Positions 18,419 to 28,039 are shown, counted from the stretch's first letter. The stretch: 64,000 nucleotides of DNA from Mycobacterium paraterrae (GCF_022430545.2 NZ_CP092488.2:3038001-3102000); one strand, 5' to 3'. The notes: generated by a model not told the origin, from the sequence alone. Program-made: numbers and translations.

Positions 18419-18958
18419 ATGTCGCGTATTGGTAAGCAACCGATTGTGATCCCGTCCGGGGTCGAGGTGTCCATCGACGGCCAGAAGGTCTCGGTGAAGG
18501 GACCCAAGGGCACCCTAGACCTGAAGGTCTCCGAGCCAATCACGGTGGCGCGCAACGAAGATGGCGCGATCGTGGTGACCCGTCCGGACGACGACCGGCA
18601 CAACCGGTCGTTGCACGGGCTGTCCCGCACCCTGGTGTCCAACCTGGTCACCGGCGTCACGCAGGGCTACACCATCAAGATGGAGATCTTCGGCGTCGGT
18701 TACCGCGTGCAAGCCAAGGGCAGCAACCTCGAGTTCGCCCTCGGCTACAGCCACCCGGTGCTGATCACCGCGCCCGAGGGTGTGACGTTCGCGGTCGAGA
18801 CACCTACCAAGTTCTCGATCTCGGGCATCGACAAGCAAAAGGTCGGCCAGATCGCGGCCAACATCCGCCGTCTCCGTAAGAGCGATCCCTACAAGGGCAA
18901 GGGAATTCGCTACGAAGGCGAGCAGATCCGCCGCAAGGTCGGAAAGACAGGTAAGTAG
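18419..18958 (+). CDS. rplF: 50S ribosomal protein L6
   Basis: L6 lies by the sarcin-ricin loop and factor-binding site. The 179-residue product starts MSRIGKQPIVIPSGVEV and ends with the signature DPYKGKGIRYEGEQIRRKVGKTGK. It is normal in length and closely spaced in the operon. Confidence 0.99.
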   Translation: MSRIGKQPIVIPSGVEVSIDGQKVSVKGPKGTLDLKVSEPITVARNEDGAIVVTRPDDDRHNRSLHGLSRTLVSNLVTGVTQGYTIKMEIFGVGYRVQAKGSNLEFALGYSHPVLITAPEGVTFAVETPTKFSISGIDKQKVGQIAANIRRLRKSDPYKGKGIRYEGEQIRRKVGKTGK

Positions 18959-18960
18959 TC

Positions 18961-19365
18961 ATGGCGCAATCACAAGCTGGTACCGCGCAGAAGCCGTCCG
19001 GGCAGAACGTGTCGGCCGTTCGGCGCAGGCAGCGGCTGCGTCGTCACGCGCGGCTGCGCAAGAAGATTTCGGGCACCGCGGAGCGTCCGCGCTTGGTGGT
19101 ACACCGCTCGTCGCGGCACATCCACGTGCAGTTGGTCGACGACCTGACCGGCACGACCGTGGCCGCCGCCTCGTCGATCGAGGCGGACGTGCGCGGCGTA
19201 GAGGGCGACAAGAAGGCGCACAGCGTCCGGGTCGGGCAGTTGATCGCCGAGCGCGCCAAGGCCGCCGGTATCAACACCGTGGTGTTCGACCGTGGTGGTT
19301 ACACCTACGGCGGGCGGATCGCGGCACTGGCCGACGCCGCTCGCGAGGGTGGTTTGGAATTCTGA
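18961..19365 (+). CDS. rplR: 50S ribosomal protein L18
   Basis: L18 binds 5S rRNA together with L5. The 134-residue product has a basic N-terminus (VRRRQRLRRHARLRKKISGT), then RPRLVVHRSSRHIHVQLVDD, and the C-terminal VVFDRGGYTYGGRIAALADAARE. It starts two bases after the rplF stop. Confidence 0.99.
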   Translation: MAQSQAGTAQKPSGQNVSAVRRRQRLRRHARLRKKISGTAERPRLVVHRSSRHIHVQLVDDLTGTTVAAASSIEADVRGVEGDKKAHSVRVGQLIAERAKAAGINTVVFDRGGYTYGGRIAALADAAREGGLEF

Positions 19366-19396
19366 TGGCAAGCAACGACTTTGAAGGGACCGCATA

Positions 19397-20071
19397 ATGG
19401 CGGAGCAACCGGCTGGAACGGCCGGCCCGACCAACGAGGGCCGCGACGACCGTCGCGACTCGCGTGACAACCGGGGCCGCCGCGACGGTGGCGGCCGTGG
19501 CGGTCGTGACCGTGACGGAGACAAGAGCAACTACCTGGAGCGGGTTGTCACGATCAACCGCGTTTCCAAGGTGGTCAAGGGTGGTCGGCGCTTCAGCTTC
19601 ACCGCGCTGGTCATCGTCGGCGACGGCAACGGCATGGTCGGTGTCGGCTACGGCAAGGCCAAGGAAGTTCCGGCCGCGATCGCCAAGGGTGTCGAGGAAG
19701 CGCGCAAGGGATTCTTCCGCGTCCCGCTGATCGGCGGAACCATCGTGCACCCGGTCCAGGGTGAAGCTGCGGCAGGCGTTGTGTTGTTGCGTCCGGCCAG
19801 CCCGGGTACCGGTGTGATCGCCGGCGGTGCGGCTCGTGCGGTGTTGGAATGTGCGGGTGTGCGCGACATCCTGGCCAAGTCGCTGGGTAGCGACAACGCG
19901 ATCAACGTCGTGCATGCGACGGTCGCTGCGCTCAAGATGCTGCAGCGTCCCGAAGAGGTTGCCGCGCGACGTGGACTGCCGCTGGAGGACGTTGCTCCGG
20001 CCGGCATGCTGCGCGCCCGCCGCGAAAGTGAGACGCTGGCCGCCAGCGCCGCTCGTGAAGGAAACGCGTAA
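19397..20071 (+). CDS. rpsE: 30S ribosomal protein S5 with low-complexity N-terminus
   Basis: S5 lies near the mRNA entry and affects decoding accuracy. The double-stranded RNA-binding-like domain begins near residue 46 (LERVVTINRVSKVVKGGRRF) and is complete. The first 45 or so residues are an Arg/Asp/Gly-rich extension (RDDRRDSRDNRGRRDGGGRG) not found in short S5 proteins. The total is 224 residues. Confidence 0.98.
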   Translation: MAEQPAGTAGPTNEGRDDRRDSRDNRGRRDGGGRGGRDRDGDKSNYLERVVTINRVSKVVKGGRRFSFTALVIVGDGNGMVGVGYGKAKEVPAAIAKGVEEARKGFFRVPLIGGTIVHPVQGEAAAGVVLLRPASPGTGVIAGGAARAVLECAGVRDILAKSLGSDNAINVVHATVAALKMLQRPEEVAARRGLPLEDVAPAGMLRARRESETLAASAAREGNA

Positions 20072-20073
20072 TC

Positions 20074-20268
20074 ATGGCGCAACTCAAGATCACTCAGGTG
20101 CGTGGCACGATCGGCGCCCGCTGGAAGCAGCGGGAAAGCCTTCGCTCGCTGGGCCTTCGGAAGATTCGGCAGTCGGTGGTGCGCGATGACGACGCGCAAA
20201 CCCGTGGTCTGATCAAGGCCGTCCAGCACCTCGTCGAGGTCGAGCCGGCCGAAGGAGGCAGCAAGTGA
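20074..20268 (+). CDS. rpmD: 50S ribosomal protein L30
   Basis: A 64-residue L30 with the family opening LKITQVRGTIGARWKQRESLRSLGLRK. It starts two bases after rpsE and overlaps rplO by four bases. Confidence 0.98.
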   Translation: MAQLKITQVRGTIGARWKQRESLRSLGLRKIRQSVVRDDDAQTRGLIKAVQHLVEVEPAEGGSK

Positions 20269-20705
20269 CCATCAAACTGCACGACCTGCGCCCCGCGCCC
20301 GGGTCGAAGACCAAGCGCACCCGCGTAGGTCGCGGTGAAGGCTCCAAGGGTAAGACCGCGGGTCGAGGCACCAAGGGTACGAAGGCTCGCAAGAACGTGC
20401 CGGCCACCTTCGAGGGTGGGCAGATGCCGATTCACATGCGGCTGCCCAAGCTCAAGGGTTTCCGTAACCGGTTCCGCACCGAGTACGAGGTCGTCAACGT
20501 CGGCGACATCAACCGGCTGTTCCCCGAAGGTGGCTCGGTCGGACTGGACGAGCTGGTGGCCAAGGGCGCGGTCCGCAAGAACACCCTCGTGAAGGTCCTC
20601 GGCGACGGCAAGCTAGCCGCCAAAGTCGACGTCACCGCGCACAAGTTCAGCGGCAGCGCTCGCGAAAAGATCACCGCGGCAGGCGGTTCGGCCACCGAGC
20701 TGTAA
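20265..20705 (+). CDS. rplO: 50S ribosomal protein L15
   Basis: L15 is a late-assembly protein with an extended Gly/Lys-rich N-terminal arm (GRGEGSKGKTAGRGTKGTKAR) followed by the FEGGQMPIHMRLPKLKGF segment. The 146-residue product is normal in length. It ends the spc ribosomal run in this window; a hairpin follows at 20719-20751 and the next gene is on the other strand. Confidence 0.99.
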   Translation: MTIKLHDLRPAPGSKTKRTRVGRGEGSKGKTAGRGTKGTKARKNVPATFEGGQMPIHMRLPKLKGFRNRFRTEYEVVNVGDINRLFPEGGSVGLDELVAKGAVRKNTLVKVLGDGKLAAKVDVTAHKFSGSAREKITAAGGSATEL

Positions 20706-20718
20706 ACCGGCTCATCAG

Positions 20719-20751
20719 CTCTGCGGGTGGCTACAGGGTCACTCCGCAGAG
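20719..20751. terminator. Candidate hairpin terminator after rplO
   Basis: A perfect 8-base inverted repeat (CTCTGCGG / CCGCAGAG) with a 17-base loop starts 13 bases past the rplO stop and overlaps the last codons of the convergent gene. There is no T-run, so the assignment is weak. Confidence 0.3.
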
Positions 20752-21510
20752 GAATAGGCAATTGCCTGCCGGTGCAGATTCAGGTTGCTCGACGAGCGGG
20801 GGCGCTGGAGGGGCCTGCTGCGCAGGCTGCTCCCTCTGCACCGGTGCTTGACGAGTCGGCGTCCTTGTCGGTGGCGGCGGCTCGGGAACTTCTTGGACCG
20901 GAATGCTCGGCGGCGGGATGACGATTACCGGGTTGGCCGGCGGCCTCGGGGCCGTGGTGTCGGCGCGGCGTGGCGTCACGGCGGGTTCACCTGGGTCGGA
21001 GTGACGGTGAGCGGCTTCCCATCGGTCGACGACCGCGAAAAGCAATGCGCCACAGGCGATTACCATGGCGGCGGCGAACATCCAGCGTCGACGAGCTCGC
21101 GCCCGCGCGTCATTGATGACGGCATTTTCGATGTCTTGCGGTTCGGTGAAGATTTCACACGCGACAGCAGGGTCCAGGGCGGTGACGCCACTCAGTCCGG
21201 CGTCTGTGAGCGCCGCGATCACGCCGTCGCTGCCGTCGCCTATGACAGCGATGGCGTCGACGCGATAGCCGTTCACGATCGCCAACTTTCGAGTCTGCAG
21301 TACGGTATCGACGACTTGCCGCAGTCGTGAGACGTCCATGGGAGTGTGGACGCGATCAAGCACGGCCTCCCCGCGCACCACGACCAATTCCGTCGCGTTC
21401 GGCGTCACCGACAGGCACAGCGTCACAACGGGTTCCACCGCGTGGCTGGCCTGTCGTCTCGGTAACCGGCGCGCCCGCGAAGGCGCACTCCCGTGATCGA
21501 GCGACAGCAT
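20731..21510 (-). CDS. Mycobacterial membrane protein with proline-rich tail
   Basis: A 259-residue protein of unknown function, possibly of the DUF7159 type. The N-terminal domain (to about residue 140) is soluble-looking and includes VRGEAVLDRVHTPMDVSRLRQVVDT and an AVIGDGSDGVIAALTDAGL segment. A single transmembrane helix follows (WMFAAAMVIACGALLFAVV), then about 80 residues rich in Pro, Arg and Gln, ending with two cysteines (CLFLC). I chose the ATG at 21510 because AAAGGGG lies just upstream; an open frame extends 23 codons further. Confidence 0.65.
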   Translation of the reverse strand: MLSLDHGSAPSRARRLPRRQASHAVEPVVTLCLSVTPNATELVVVRGEAVLDRVHTPMDVSRLRQVVDTVLQTRKLAIVNGYRVDAIAVIGDGSDGVIAALTDAGLSGVTALDPAVACEIFTEPQDIENAVINDARARARRRWMFAAAMVIACGALLFAVVDRWEAAHRHSDPGEPAVTPRRADTTAPRPPANPVIVIPPPSIPVQEVPEPPPPTRTPTRQAPVQREQPAQQAPPAPPLVEQPESAPAGNCLFLCGVTL

Positions 21511-21750
21511 CGAACCCCTTTTCTCGAGGCTTGAATTGCGTGGTCGAAACCTTAACGGCAGGCCCGCCCGAACGCCCACCGCAGAGCAAACAATTCACGT
21601 TCGCGCAGACTCGCCCCTACGATGAGAAACCTGAGATAACGCCCCTCCTAGTTACCTCGTGTCGACGCGAAAACGCCCAACCTGAGATTCCGGCGTAACG
21701 ACGAGGTGAAAGCCGCTATCGGCACTCAGGACATGTTCGATTGCGAAGCG

Positions 21751-22677
21751 TCAGCTCAGCTGCGGGATAACCTCTGCGGCAAGGCGTTCCATTTGCTCAC
21801 GGTCTTCGGCCACGTCGCGCCCGACGGGGTTGAGCAGAATCGTCTCGGCGCCCGCGTCGATGACGGCCCGCAAACCGCCGACGACATCGTCGACCGGGCC
21901 GGACACCGGCACGTCCTCGACGCCGGGCAACCCACCGTAAATGCGATGCAAGCCCTCGAGTACGCGCTCCCGGGCCCGCGCCGCGTCGTCGTCGATCATC
22001 AGGTAGACCCGCTTCCCGATCGGGAACTGCGCCGCGTCCTTGCCCTGCTCGGCGAGTTCGCTCCGCACGCCCTGGACTGCCTCGCGGAACTTCTCCGTGG
22101 TCGATGAACCCGCACCCATGAACGCATCGCCGTGACGCACGGCGCGGGCGAGGGCCTTGGGTGCTTGACCGCCGAACCAAATCGGCGGATGTGGCCGTTG
22201 CACGGGCTTCGGCGTGATCGGTAGATCGTCGACTTGACGAAAACGGCCGTCGAACGTGAGCCGCGGCTCGTCAGACCAGGCTGCCTTCATCAGCTGCAGA
22301 CCTTCGGTGAAACTGCTGATGAAGGTGTCGGCATTCACGCCGAAAGCAGCGAATTGACGTCGACCGCCACCAGGCGCCACGCCCACATCCAGCCTGCCGT
22401 GGCTGAGCCGGTCCACCGCGGTGATCGACGACGCCAGTTGCAGCGGATCATGCAGTGACGAGACCACGACGGCCACCCCGAGCCGCAGCCGCTCGGTGCA
22501 GGCCGCCGCGTAGGCCAGCATCTCCAGCGGCGCGATCAGCGGCGCCGGCCCGATAGTCTGCTCGAGCACCCAGCCGCCCTCGAAGCCGAGTTGCTCGGCG
22601 CGAGCCAGATAATCGCGCACCCCCGCGGCGTCGAAGCCGGTCGAATCCAATTGGTGAATTGAGATCGAAAACCGCAC
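21751..22677 (-). CDS. LLM-class flavin-dependent oxidoreductase, probably F420-type
   Basis: The 308-residue protein has the luciferase-like monooxygenase fold: FSISIHQLDSTGFDAAGVRDYLARAEQLGFEGGWVLEQ at the start, then SLHDPLQLASSITAVDRLSHGRLDVGVAPGGGRRQF and KPVQRPHPPIWFGGQAPKAL. In mycobacteria many of these use coenzyme F420; the substrate is unknown. The GTG at 22677 gives the natural N-terminus; an ATG at 22713 would add 12 residues. It is divergent from sppA. Confidence 0.8.
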   Translation of the reverse strand: MRFSISIHQLDSTGFDAAGVRDYLARAEQLGFEGGWVLEQTIGPAPLIAPLEMLAYAAACTERLRLGVAVVVSSLHDPLQLASSITAVDRLSHGRLDVGVAPGGGRRQFAAFGVNADTFISSFTEGLQLMKAAWSDEPRLTFDGRFRQVDDLPITPKPVQRPHPPIWFGGQAPKALARAVRHGDAFMGAGSSTTEKFREAVQGVRSELAEQGKDAAQFPIGKRVYLMIDDDAARARERVLEGLHRIYGGLPGVEDVPVSGPVDDVVGGLRAVIDAGAETILLNPVGRDVAEDREQMERLAAEVIPQLS

Positions 22678-22728
22678 CCTCTCACCGTACGGTCGGGTGG
22701 CGACGCGGGCCATCGGTAGGCTCGTCGC

Positions 22729-24495
22729 ATGTTTTCTTTCCTGCCTGATCCGCCGTCCATCGGCGACGTTCGCGCACTGGCCCGCCGGGTCGACACCGCC
22801 CGCCACCACGGCGTTCCCAGCGGTTGTGTGCTCGAACTCGACCTACGGGTGGCGCCGCCGGAGACCTCCGGTCTCGATCCTGTGGCGATCATCTCCGGTG
22901 GCGGCCGGCCGTTGATCCTGCGCGAGGCCGTCGCGGCGTTACACCGGGCTGCCGAGGACCCGCGCGTCGCAGGCTTGATCGCCCAAGTTCAGCTTCCGGC
23001 CGCCGCGGCTGGACCAGTGCAAGAACTGCGCGAAGCCATCGCGGCGTTCACCGCGGTGAAGCCGTCGCTAGCCTGGGCCGAGACATACCCAGGCACGCTG
23101 TCGTACTACCTCGCGTCGGCATTCGGCGAGGTGTGGATGCAGCCGTCGGGAACGGTCGGACTGATCGGATTCGCGACCAGCGCTCTGTTCCTGCGCGACG
23201 CGCTGGACAAGGCGGGCATCGAGGCGCAGTTCGTCGCGCGCGGCGAATACAAGTCCGCGGCAAACCTTTTCACGCAGGACCGCTACACCGATGCGCACCG
23301 GGAAGCCGACACGCGCCTGCTGGACAGCCTACGTGGTCAGGTCTGGCAGGCGATTGCCGAATCGCGCGGCATCGGGCAGGACACCTTGGATGGCCTGGCC
23401 GACCGCGCGCCGCTGCTACGCGACGTTGCCGTCGAGTCGAAGCTGATCGATCGGGTCGGTTTCCGGGACGAGGCTTACGCGCGCATCGCCGAACTGGTGG
23501 GCGGGGAAGAGGATTCACCCATCGACGCCGATGACGACGACGCTCCACCGCGGCTTTTCCTCGGCCGCTACGCGCGGGCGACCGGGCCGTCGATACCCGG
23601 GCGCGGGCCTAAGTCGACGGTCGCGGTGGTCACCGTCGCAGGGCCGATTGTGAGCGGCCGTGGGGGATCACGGCTGCCGTTCGGTTCGTCCAACGCCGGC
23701 GGCGACACCGTCGCGGCTGCCCTGCGCGAAGCGGCGCACGACGAGTCGGTGTCGGCGATCGTGCTGCGGGTCGACTCGCCCGGCGGCTCGGTCACGGCGT
23801 CGGAGACGATCTGGCGGGAAGTCAAGAAGGCCCGTGAGCGGGGCAAGCCGGTGGTCGCCTCGATGGGTGCGGTCGCGGCGTCCGGCGGTTACTACGTGTC
23901 GATGTGCGCCGACGCGATTGTCGCCAACCCTGGCACGATCACGGGCTCAATCGGGGTGGTGACGGGCAAACTGGTCGCCCGGGACTTGAAGGACCGGCTC
24001 GGTGTCGGCTCAGATTCGGTGCGCACCAACGCCAACGCGGATGCCTGGTCGATCAACGCCCGCTTCACGCCCGAGCAGCAGGCACAGGTCGAGGCGGAAG
24101 CGGACCTGTTTTACACCGACTTCGTCGAGCGGGTGGCCGAGGGCCGCAACTTGAGTGTCGAGGCCGTCGACGCGGTCGCGCGGGGGCGGGTGTGGACCGG
24201 CGCGGACGCCCTCGACCACGGTCTGGTCGACGAGCTCGGCGGCTTGCGCGCCGCGGTCCGAAAGGCCAAGGTGCTGGCCGGCCTGGGCGAAGACGACAAG
24301 GTGCGTCTGGTCAGCTACCCGGGCTCGTCGGTGTGGGACTACCTGCGACCGCGTTCGTCGTCCCAGCCCGCGGCGGCGTCGCTGCCAGATGCATTGGGCG
24401 GGTTGATCGCTCATTCGGTGCTCGGAATCGTCGAGCAGGCTGAGCGGTCGCTGACCGGTGCCAGCGTGCTGTGGACGGGCCAGTCCCGCTTCTAA
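22729..24495 (+). CDS. sppA: Signal peptide peptidase SppA, 67K type
   Basis: The 588-residue protein has two S49 peptidase domains, as in E. coli SppA. The catalytic lysine is likely K175 in the N-terminal domain (ARGEYKSAANLF), and the nucleophile is S385 in the C-terminal domain (GAVAASGGYYVSM). It cleaves leftover signal peptides in the membrane. No clear N-terminal membrane anchor is seen. It lies downstream of rplO as in M. tuberculosis, but here two genes intervene. Its stop overlaps that of the convergent methyltransferase. Confidence 0.93.
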   Translation: MFSFLPDPPSIGDVRALARRVDTARHHGVPSGCVLELDLRVAPPETSGLDPVAIISGGGRPLILREAVAALHRAAEDPRVAGLIAQVQLPAAAAGPVQELREAIAAFTAVKPSLAWAETYPGTLSYYLASAFGEVWMQPSGTVGLIGFATSALFLRDALDKAGIEAQFVARGEYKSAANLFTQDRYTDAHREADTRLLDSLRGQVWQAIAESRGIGQDTLDGLADRAPLLRDVAVESKLIDRVGFRDEAYARIAELVGGEEDSPIDADDDDAPPRLFLGRYARATGPSIPGRGPKSTVAVVTVAGPIVSGRGGSRLPFGSSNAGGDTVAAALREAAHDESVSAIVLRVDSPGGSVTASETIWREVKKARERGKPVVASMGAVAASGGYYVSMCADAIVANPGTITGSIGVVTGKLVARDLKDRLGVGSDSVRTNANADAWSINARFTPEQQAQVEAEADLFYTDFVERVAEGRNLSVEAVDAVARGRVWTGADALDHGLVDELGGLRAAVRKAKVLAGLGEDDKVRLVSYPGSSVWDYLRPRSSSQPAAASLPDALGGLIAHSVLGIVEQAERSLTGASVLWTGQSRF

Positions 24496-25406
24496 TTCGC
24501 GAGCTTTCCGCTGACGTAGATGATCTCGCCGAGCGGATCGTCGTCGTCGGGGGAGGGGAGCGGTAACGCGTTGTCGGCGAACAGTTCCGCCCGGGGCGTG
24601 CCGGTGACTTCCCACGCCTTGCCGCGCAGGTAGTCGATGACGTGACTGCGCTCGCCGGCGTAGATGAGTGATGGCATGTCGAGGTCGAGGCCATGCTCGC
24701 GAAAAATCGCGGTTCGTTCGCGCGCCTCCTCGGGATCCAGATCCTTCAGAGCCGGTACATATTCGGTGGCGATGGTGCTGCCCGGCGCGCTCAGCGCGGT
24801 GATGTTGTCGAACAAGCGGTCCTGAGCTTCGGACGGCAAATAGATCAACAGGCCCTCGGCCAGCCAGGCGGTCGGCGCGCTGGTGTCCAGACCGGCCTCC
24901 TTGAGCGCGGTCGGCCAGTCGTAGCGCAGATCGATCGCCACCGTGCGACGCGTCGCGGTAGGTTCGGCACCGAGGTCGGTGAGCGTGCGGGTTTTGAACT
25001 CGATCACCTGCGGCTGGTCGATCTCGTAGACGACCGTCCCCGCCGGCCAGTCCAGCCGGTAGGCCCGGGCGTCCAATCCGGACGCCAGGATCACCACCTG
25101 CCGTACGCCACCACGCACGGCGTCCAGCAAGTAGTCGTCGAAGTACTTGGTACGCACGCCCATTCCGTTCACAATCGCCTGCGTGCGATCTGGCGACGCG
25201 TCGAGCAGCGCCGAGAAGTCGAGCTCGCCGTCGATCATCTTGACGAAGAAGTCCAGCCCGACGGCGCGAACCAACGGCTCGGCGAACGGGTCGTTGATCA
25301 GTGCCCGCGGGTCCTTGCTCGCCATCGCGCGGCCCGCGGCGACCATCGTCGCGGTGGCGCCCACGCTGGACGCCAAGTCCCAGCTGTCGTCGTCGGTGCG
25401 GGTCAT
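24492..25406 (-). CDS. LCMT-family SAM-dependent methyltransferase (paralogue 1)
   Basis: A 304-residue member of the mycobacterial family annotated as putative SAM-dependent or leucine carboxyl methyltransferase (Rv0725c group). Visible motifs are the opening DSWDLASSVGATATMV, INDPFAEPLVRAVG, VILASGLDARAYRLDWP (SAM-binding), DLRYDWP and WLAEGLLIYLP. The methyl acceptor is unknown. Its start overlaps the stop of paralogue 2 by four bases, so the two are cotranscribed. Confidence 0.88.
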   Translation of the reverse strand: MTRTDDDSWDLASSVGATATMVAAGRAMASKDPRALINDPFAEPLVRAVGLDFFVKMIDGELDFSALLDASPDRTQAIVNGMGVRTKYFDDYLLDAVRGGVRQVVILASGLDARAYRLDWPAGTVVYEIDQPQVIEFKTRTLTDLGAEPTATRRTVAIDLRYDWPTALKEAGLDTSAPTAWLAEGLLIYLPSEAQDRLFDNITALSAPGSTIATEYVPALKDLDPEEARERTAIFREHGLDLDMPSLIYAGERSHVIDYLRGKAWEVTGTPRAELFADNALPLPSPDDDDPLGEIIYVSGKLAN

Positions 25407-26305
25407 GTCAGCGTCGCGTTGACGTAGCTCATCTCGCCGAAGAACTTCATCGTCGACTCTTCGGGAAACGCGAAACCGTTGCGGGCGTACAACTCTTTCG
25501 CGGGATGCGCATCGACGCGCCAGCCGTGCTCGGTCAGGTAGTCGGCTACGACCGCGCGATCGCCGATGTAGAACAGGTCACCGGCGTCGAGGTCGAAGCC
25601 GAAGCTGCGCCACCTCTCGCTGACCTGCTTGAGCCGGTCTTCGGTGAAGGCGTTCGGGTCGTCGACATGCTCGGTGGCCAGTTGGCTACCCGGCGCGCTG
25701 AGCGCGGTGATGTTGTCGAACAGACGGTCCTGCGCATCGGCAGGCAGATAGGGCAGCAAGCCTTCGGCACTCCACGCGGTCGGCTGGCTGTCGTCGAAAC
25801 CGCTGGCGCGCAGCGCTGCCGGCCAATCGTCGCGCAGGTCGATCGCGACCGTGCGCAGTTCCGCGGTCGGTGCCGCGCCGAGATCTGCCAGAGTGCGTGT
25901 CTTGAAGTCGATCACCTCGGGCTGGTCGACCTCGTAGACCACCACCCCGTCACCCCACGGCAGCCGGTAGCCCCGCGTGTCGAGACCGGAGGCCAAGATC
26001 ACCGCCTGACGAATTCCGGACTTGGCGGCGCTGGTGAAGAAGTTGTCGAAAAACCTTGTCCGAACGGCCATCTGCTCGGTTCGCGCCTTACGGTTCAGCA
26101 GCGGGTCGTCCTCGAGGCCGAGATCGCCGTCGAGGATCCGCACGAATGGCGCCAGGCCGACGGCGCGTACCAGCGGCTCGGCGAACGGGTCGTCAAGCAG
26201 CGGCTCGGGTCCGCGAGAGGCCATCGCGCGTGACGTCGCGACCATCGTCGCGGTGGCGCCCACGCTGGAGGCGAGATCCCAGCTGTCGTCGTGAGTGCGT
26301 GGCAT
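25403..26305 (-). CDS. LCMT-family SAM-dependent methyltransferase (paralogue 2)
   Basis: The 300-residue protein has the same motif series as its neighbours: DSWDLASSVGATATMVATSRAMA, DDPFAEPLVRAVGL, VILASGLDTRGYRLPWGDG and WSAEGLLPYLP. The ATG at 26305 follows an AGGAG site seven bases away. It sits between paralogues 1 and 3 in a three-gene tandem on the minus strand. Confidence 0.88.
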   Translation of the reverse strand: MPRTHDDSWDLASSVGATATMVATSRAMASRGPEPLLDDPFAEPLVRAVGLAPFVRILDGDLGLEDDPLLNRKARTEQMAVRTRFFDNFFTSAAKSGIRQAVILASGLDTRGYRLPWGDGVVVYEVDQPEVIDFKTRTLADLGAAPTAELRTVAIDLRDDWPAALRASGFDDSQPTAWSAEGLLPYLPADAQDRLFDNITALSAPGSQLATEHVDDPNAFTEDRLKQVSERWRSFGFDLDAGDLFYIGDRAVVADYLTEHGWRVDAHPAKELYARNGFAFPEESTMKFFGEMSYVNATLT

Positions 26306-26316
26306 GCGGCCAGCTC

Positions 26317-27252
26317 CTATTTCTTGTCGGTCAGCGTGCCGCTGACGTAGAGGCGGTCGGCGAAGGGCAGGTCGTCCTCGACAATCGGCGCTAGGCCGTT
26401 TCGCGCGAACAACTCTCGGATGGTGCTACCGCCCATCTCCCAGCCGCGATCCGACAGGTACGGCGACGCCTCGTTGCGGTCGCCGAAATACACCAGCTGT
26501 GTCATGTCGAGATCGAGACCGTGCTTGCTCCAGCGCTGCGATACGGTCCGCATGCGCTGCTTGATCCGCTCTTCGTGGTCCTTGTCGCGAGTCGGCCCGC
26601 TTTCGGTGGCGATCCGGCTGCCCGGCGCGCTGAGTTCGGTGATGGTGTCGAGCAGCTTGTCCTGCGCCTCGGGCGGCAGGTAACCGAGGAGGCCCTCGGC
26701 GCTCCATGCGCTGGGCTCAGCGGGGTCGAAGCCCGCCGTCTTCAGCGCGGCCGGCCAATCGTCGCGCAGATCGACCGCGACCGCGCGCCGGTGCGTGGTG
26801 GGTCGGGCGCCCAGCTCGGCGAGGGTGCGGGACTTGAACTCGATGACCTGAGGCTGGTCGATCTCGTACACCGTGGTGCCGTCAGGCCACGGCAGCCGAT
26901 ACGCCCGCGCGTCGAGCCCGGATGCCAGGATTACCGCCTGCTTGATGCCTGCGTTGGTCGCCTCGATGAAGAACTCGTCGAAGAACTTCGTGCGGACCGC
27001 CATATTGTCGGTCATCCGCTGGACCCCCGCGGAACCGTCGCTCTCGTCCTCCAGGTCGGCAGGGGACAGCTCACCGGTGGCTAGCTTGGTGAACAGGTCG
27101 AGGCCGACCGCGCGAACCAACGGTTCAGCGTACGGATCGTTGATCAGGGCGGGATCGGCTTTGCTGGCCATCGCGCGGGCCGACGCCACCATGGTGGCGG
27201 TTGCGCCGACGCTCGATGCGAGATCCCAGGTGTCGCCGTCGGTGCGTGCCAT
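26317..27252 (-). CDS. LCMT-family SAM-dependent methyltransferase (paralogue 3)
   Basis: The 311-residue protein is first in the three-gene methyltransferase tandem. Motifs are DTWDLASSVGATATMVASARAMA, INDPYAEPLVRAVGL, VILASGLDARAYRLPWPDG and WSAEGLLGYLPPEAQD. I use the ATG at 27252, six bases after GGAGGG; the ATG at 27258 would abut that site directly. Confidence 0.88.
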   Translation of the reverse strand: MARTDGDTWDLASSVGATATMVASARAMASKADPALINDPYAEPLVRAVGLDLFTKLATGELSPADLEDESDGSAGVQRMTDNMAVRTKFFDEFFIEATNAGIKQAVILASGLDARAYRLPWPDGTTVYEIDQPQVIEFKSRTLAELGARPTTHRRAVAVDLRDDWPAALKTAGFDPAEPSAWSAEGLLGYLPPEAQDKLLDTITELSAPGSRIATESGPTRDKDHEERIKQRMRTVSQRWSKHGLDLDMTQLVYFGDRNEASPYLSDRGWEMGGSTIRELFARNGLAPIVEDDLPFADRLYVSGTLTDKK

Positions 27253-27382
27253 CGCCATCCCTCCAAAGAAGAGCCCACGTTAATTACTTAGCCAATATAA
27301 CGAGCTTACCACGCGGTTCAGGGCCGCTCGGGGCAGCCATATTGCTAAAACCCGGGTGACGCCGAGTCATTCCCGGCTGCCG

Positions 27383-28039
27383 TCAGCTCGGACGGGTGGC
27401 GCGGTAGAACATCAGAGGTCCGACGACAGGACGGCGTTGCATCCCATCCTCGGCGCAGTCGAATCCGGCCGCGCGCACGAGCTCGGGGATTGGGGCGCCG
27501 AAATGCGCGGCCGCCCGACGACGGCGCGCGAAGAAGCGCGCTAGCCGGCCGTCGTGCTCGGTCGTGTCCGCACCGACGTCGACGATGTGCAGCCTGCCCC
27601 CGGGCCGCAGCACCCGAAACGCCTCCGCTAGCGCCGCGGCCGTGCCGTCGCTGTCGAGATGATGCAGCATCAACGACGAAAGCACCCGGTCGAACGCCTG
27701 GTCGGCGTAGGGCAGCGTCTGCGCGTAACCCTGGTCGAAGCGAATCCCTGTCTCGCCGTTGAGCTTTCGGCGTGCGCGGGCCAGAGCCAGCGGATCGGGG
27801 TCGATGCCGACCACATCGATCCCGGGACGGGAGCGCTTGGCACGCAGGGTCAGGTTGCCGGTGCCGCTGCCGATCTCCAGCACGCGGTCGCCGTCGGTGA
27901 GGTCGGCGTGCGCGATCAGTGTCTGATGCACCGCGCCGATGCCCAGCAAGCGGGACATCAGATCATAGGCCGGCAGCAGCGCGTCGTGCTGAGCCGCGGG
28001 CAGGTAGTCATGGCGGTGGTTAAGACGATTATTGGTCAT
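27383..28039 (-). CDS. Class I SAM-dependent methyltransferase, UbiE-like
   Basis: The 218-residue protein has the Methyltransf_11/25-type SAM fold: VLEIGSGTGNLTLRAKRSRPGIDVVGIDPDPLALARAR (motif I and acidic residue), then FDRVLSSLMLHHLDSDGTAAALAEAFRVLRPGGRLHIVDVG. The substrate is unknown. It is unrelated in sequence to the LCMT-type paralogues next door and is divergent from the AraC gene, which may control it. Confidence 0.82.
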   Translation of the reverse strand: MTNNRLNHRHDYLPAAQHDALLPAYDLMSRLLGIGAVHQTLIAHADLTDGDRVLEIGSGTGNLTLRAKRSRPGIDVVGIDPDPLALARARRKLNGETGIRFDQGYAQTLPYADQAFDRVLSSLMLHHLDSDGTAAALAEAFRVLRPGGRLHIVDVGADTTEHDGRLARFFARRRRAAAHFGAPIPELVRAAGFDCAEDGMQRRPVVGPLMFYRATRPS